DNA from: Rhodobacteraceae bacterium UBA6796
GTDB taxonomy: Bacteria; Pseudomonadota; Alphaproteobacteria; Rhodobacterales; Rhodobacteraceae
Reading direction: 5' to 3'
Assembly (NCBI GenBank): GCA_002452815.1
Contig: DKFM01000024.1
Coordinates: 190,862 to 199,621 of the forward strand
Length of the DNA stretch: 8,760 bases
Shown here: piece after piece, positions 7,291 to 8,760 of the stretch
How the letters are laid out: each line of letters opens with the position of its first letter
Position numbering within the stretch: position 1 is the first letter of the stretch
Notes under the pieces: generated by a model
The model's database searches: none
What the model saw: only the letters and a program-made list of their open reading frames with translations
Told to the model about the DNA's origin: nothing
Program-made: the position numbers and the translations under genes

Positions 7291-8190
7291 ATGGAAACCG
7301 ATGACCTCGCCCCGCTGAAAGACCTGATCGCCCGCCAATGGCAGGCATATGGCCGGGAAGCCCCGATTGACGGGCTGCTTCTGACCTCGGTCACGGCGCC
7401 GACCGGGCCGATCCACGCCGTCTATCGCCCCTCGCTCTGCGTCGTGGTGCAGGGCGCCAAGACCAGCATGTTGGGCGATCGCGCCTATCGCTATGATGCG
7501 GGCAAATGCCTTATCGCCTCGATGGAGGTGCCGATCCGGGCCGAGATCACGGGCGCCACGCCGGCGCTGCCCTATCTGGCCTTCAGCCTTGCGCTTGACC
7601 CCGCGACCATATCAGATCTGCTGCTGGAGGCGGGAGGTGCGGGCGATGCCCCGGCTGTGGCTGCGCTGGCGGTCCATGGCTTCGGGGCCGAGTTGGTCGA
7701 TCCGCTGTGCCGGTTGCTGGCGCTGTGCGACCGACCGCGTGACATTACGATCCTCGCTCCGTTGATCCGGCGGGAAATCACCTGGCTGTTGCTCAATGGG
7801 CCGATGGGACCGGCGCTGCGCCAGATCGGGCTTGCGGGCAGCCATATGGCGCGGATCGGCCGCGCCATCGCCTGTATTCGCGAGGGCTTCGCCGATCAGT
7901 TGAACGTGCGGCAGCTTGCAGATGTTGCCGGGATGAGTCCGGCGACCTTCCATCGCCATTTCAAGGCTGTCACCGCGATGACGCCGGTGCAGTTCCAAAA
8001 GCAGCTGCGCCTGCAGGAGGCGCGCCGCCTGCTGCTGGCCGATGATGCCGATGTCGCCCGGATCGGATATGCCATCGGCTATGAAAGCCCCTCGCAGTTC
8101 AGCCGGGAATATCGCCGCCTGTTCGGCGTGCCGCCGGGCCGCGACGGCCAGCAGATCCGCCAGATCCTGGCGCCGCAGCTGGACGTCTGA
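7291..8190 (+). CDS. AraC-family transcriptional regulator with AraC_N sensor domain
   Basis: This is a cytoplasmic DNA-binding regulator of 299 residues. Residues about 22 to 175 form an AraC_N (PF06719-type) sensor domain, seen in TSVTAPTGPIHAVYRPSLCVVVQGAK and the Y-x-x-G-K-C-L-I-A-S segment. The C-terminal part carries two helix-turn-helix motifs: LNVRQLADVAGMSPATFHRHF (204 to 224) and DVARIGYAIGYESPSQFSREY (254 to 274), followed by RRLFGVPPG. Cys50, in the conserved PSLCVVVQG strand, and Cys73 are visible thiols. The ATG at 7291 is preferred because TAGAG lies eight bases upstream; an in-frame GTG at 7282 would add three residues but has no room for a ribosome binding site. It is divergent from an aldo/keto reductase, which it probably regulates. 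E. coli YqhC, an AraC_N regulator of aldehyde reductases, is the closest functional model. The inducer is unknown. Confidence 0.94.
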   Translation: METDDLAPLKDLIARQWQAYGREAPIDGLLLTSVTAPTGPIHAVYRPSLCVVVQGAKTSMLGDRAYRYDAGKCLIASMEVPIRAEITGATPALPYLAFSLALDPATISDLLLEAGGAGDAPAVAALAVHGFGAELVDPLCRLLALCDRPRDITILAPLIRREITWLLLNGPMGPALRQIGLAGSHMARIGRAIACIREGFADQLNVRQLADVAGMSPATFHRHFKAVTAMTPVQFQKQLRLQEARRLLLADDADVARIGYAIGYESPSQFSREYRRLFGVPPGRDGQQIRQILAPQLDV

Positions 8191-8760
8191 GCCGGGGCTG
8201 GCGCGGCATTTGAGCCGCCGGTCGGGTGCGTGCCGTTACTGTAGTAAGGCTTCCCCGAAGCGGACGACCGACGCCGGGTGTGGCGAAGTCGGCCATCTGC
8301 TGGTCATTCACGCTGACCGCAGCATCCGGAAAATTGGGCTCGAAGCGGTCATGCGGCGGTGCGGCAAGTCCGGAGGCGGCCGCGCGGATCACCACGACGC
8401 ACCCGGCCCTTAGCTGACCTTCTTCCTCACCGCGGCGAAAGTCAGCATTCCTCTACGAGCTGTCAGCAATTTCGTATTCCCAATCCTCACCTCAGAGCCG
8501 CTATAGAGGGATGGGCACGCTGATCGAGAGTAAATGTGCATCATTCTCGAAGTTCAGCAGCTCGACCAGAGTGGAGCTGCCAGTCTCCGGTTTGCTGGAG
8601 GAAAAATCCCGTGGCAAGTCAGGACCTAAGCGGCTGGAACTGCATGGGGCTGGCCTCTGGTTATAGAACGCGGCAAGGCGAGCGTAAGAGCTACCCGACA
8701 ATGATGCCGTAGACCGTGCTGGCGACCTTGTAGAACTGAGCTACCCCCCGAAATTCGGAC
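8191..8760. other. 570 bp with no recognisable gene
   Basis: After the regulator stop there is a 5-bp hairpin GCGGC-ATTTGA-GCCGC (8203 to 8218) and a second one GCTTC-CCC-GAAGC (8249 to 8261). Neither has a T run, so a terminator is possible but weak. The remaining frames are short: a minus frame of up to 98 codons overlapping the regulator's end (8099 to 8395), a minus 66-codon frame (8501 to 8701), and a plus frame from the ATG at 8510. None shows a family motif or a good ribosome binding site. From 8688 a plus frame without a start codon runs off the right edge (reading ELPDNDAVDRAGDLVELSYPP). The base composition is less GC-rich after about 8420, which fits intergenic or decayed DNA. Confidence 0.5.

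Noticed and set aside
8099..8395. Minus-strand 98-codon frame overlapping the regulator's 3' end
   Set aside because: It overlaps a confident gene, has low-complexity Arg, Pro and Ala composition and no family motif.

Overview
The window looks like a high-GC alphaproteobacterium, most likely from the Rhodobacterales or Paracoccus area. The support is the strong GC bias of the coding regions, a tRNA-His-like 3' half whose discriminator base is A (the form typical of the alphaproteobacterial clade that lost the G-1:C73 identity pair), and an integrase fragment of a type common in that group. This placement is inference; no single marker in the window proves it.

Region 1 (1 to 5519) is one very long type I-E CRISPR array that begins with a repeat at base 1, so it continues off the left edge. 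It has 91 repeats of 29 bp and 90 spacers, all exactly 32 bp, on a perfectly regular 61-bp register. The repeat orientation, with the crRNA handle ATGAACCG at the repeat 3' end, means transcription runs left to right. The leader and young spacers are therefore to the left, outside the window, and the old trailer end is at about 5519, where the repeats decay. No cas gene is in the window. The array has internal history: a block of 10 old repeats with a loop mutation, two spacers that are 29/32 identical, two spacers sharing the same first 14 bases, and one repeat with a changed last base, the base that comes from the protospacer in this subtype.

Region 2 (5520 to 6077) is a scar of mobile DNA. 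It holds the 3' half of a tRNA-His-like sequence, an 11-bp inverted repeat enclosing it, a truncated phage-type tyrosine recombinase on the minus strand, a 23-bp-period tandem duplication and a long GC-rich perfect hairpin. I read this as the decayed end of an integrative element that used a tRNA gene as its attachment site and now sits against the trailer end of the array.

Region 3 (6078 to 8190) is an ordinary chromosomal pair of divergent genes: an aldo/keto reductase on the minus strand and an AraC-family regulator with an AraC_N domain on the plus strand. They share a 175-bp control region that contains a 7-bp-arm palindrome, an 8-bp direct repeat at 21-bp spacing and a 7-bp direct repeat at 10-bp spacing. 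The likely logic is that the regulator senses a small molecule, perhaps an aldehyde or other electrophile, and switches the reductase. E. coli YqhC and its reductase targets have a similar arrangement.

Region 4 (8191 to 8760) holds no gene I can recognise. It has short hairpins and short open frames only, one of which runs off the right edge.
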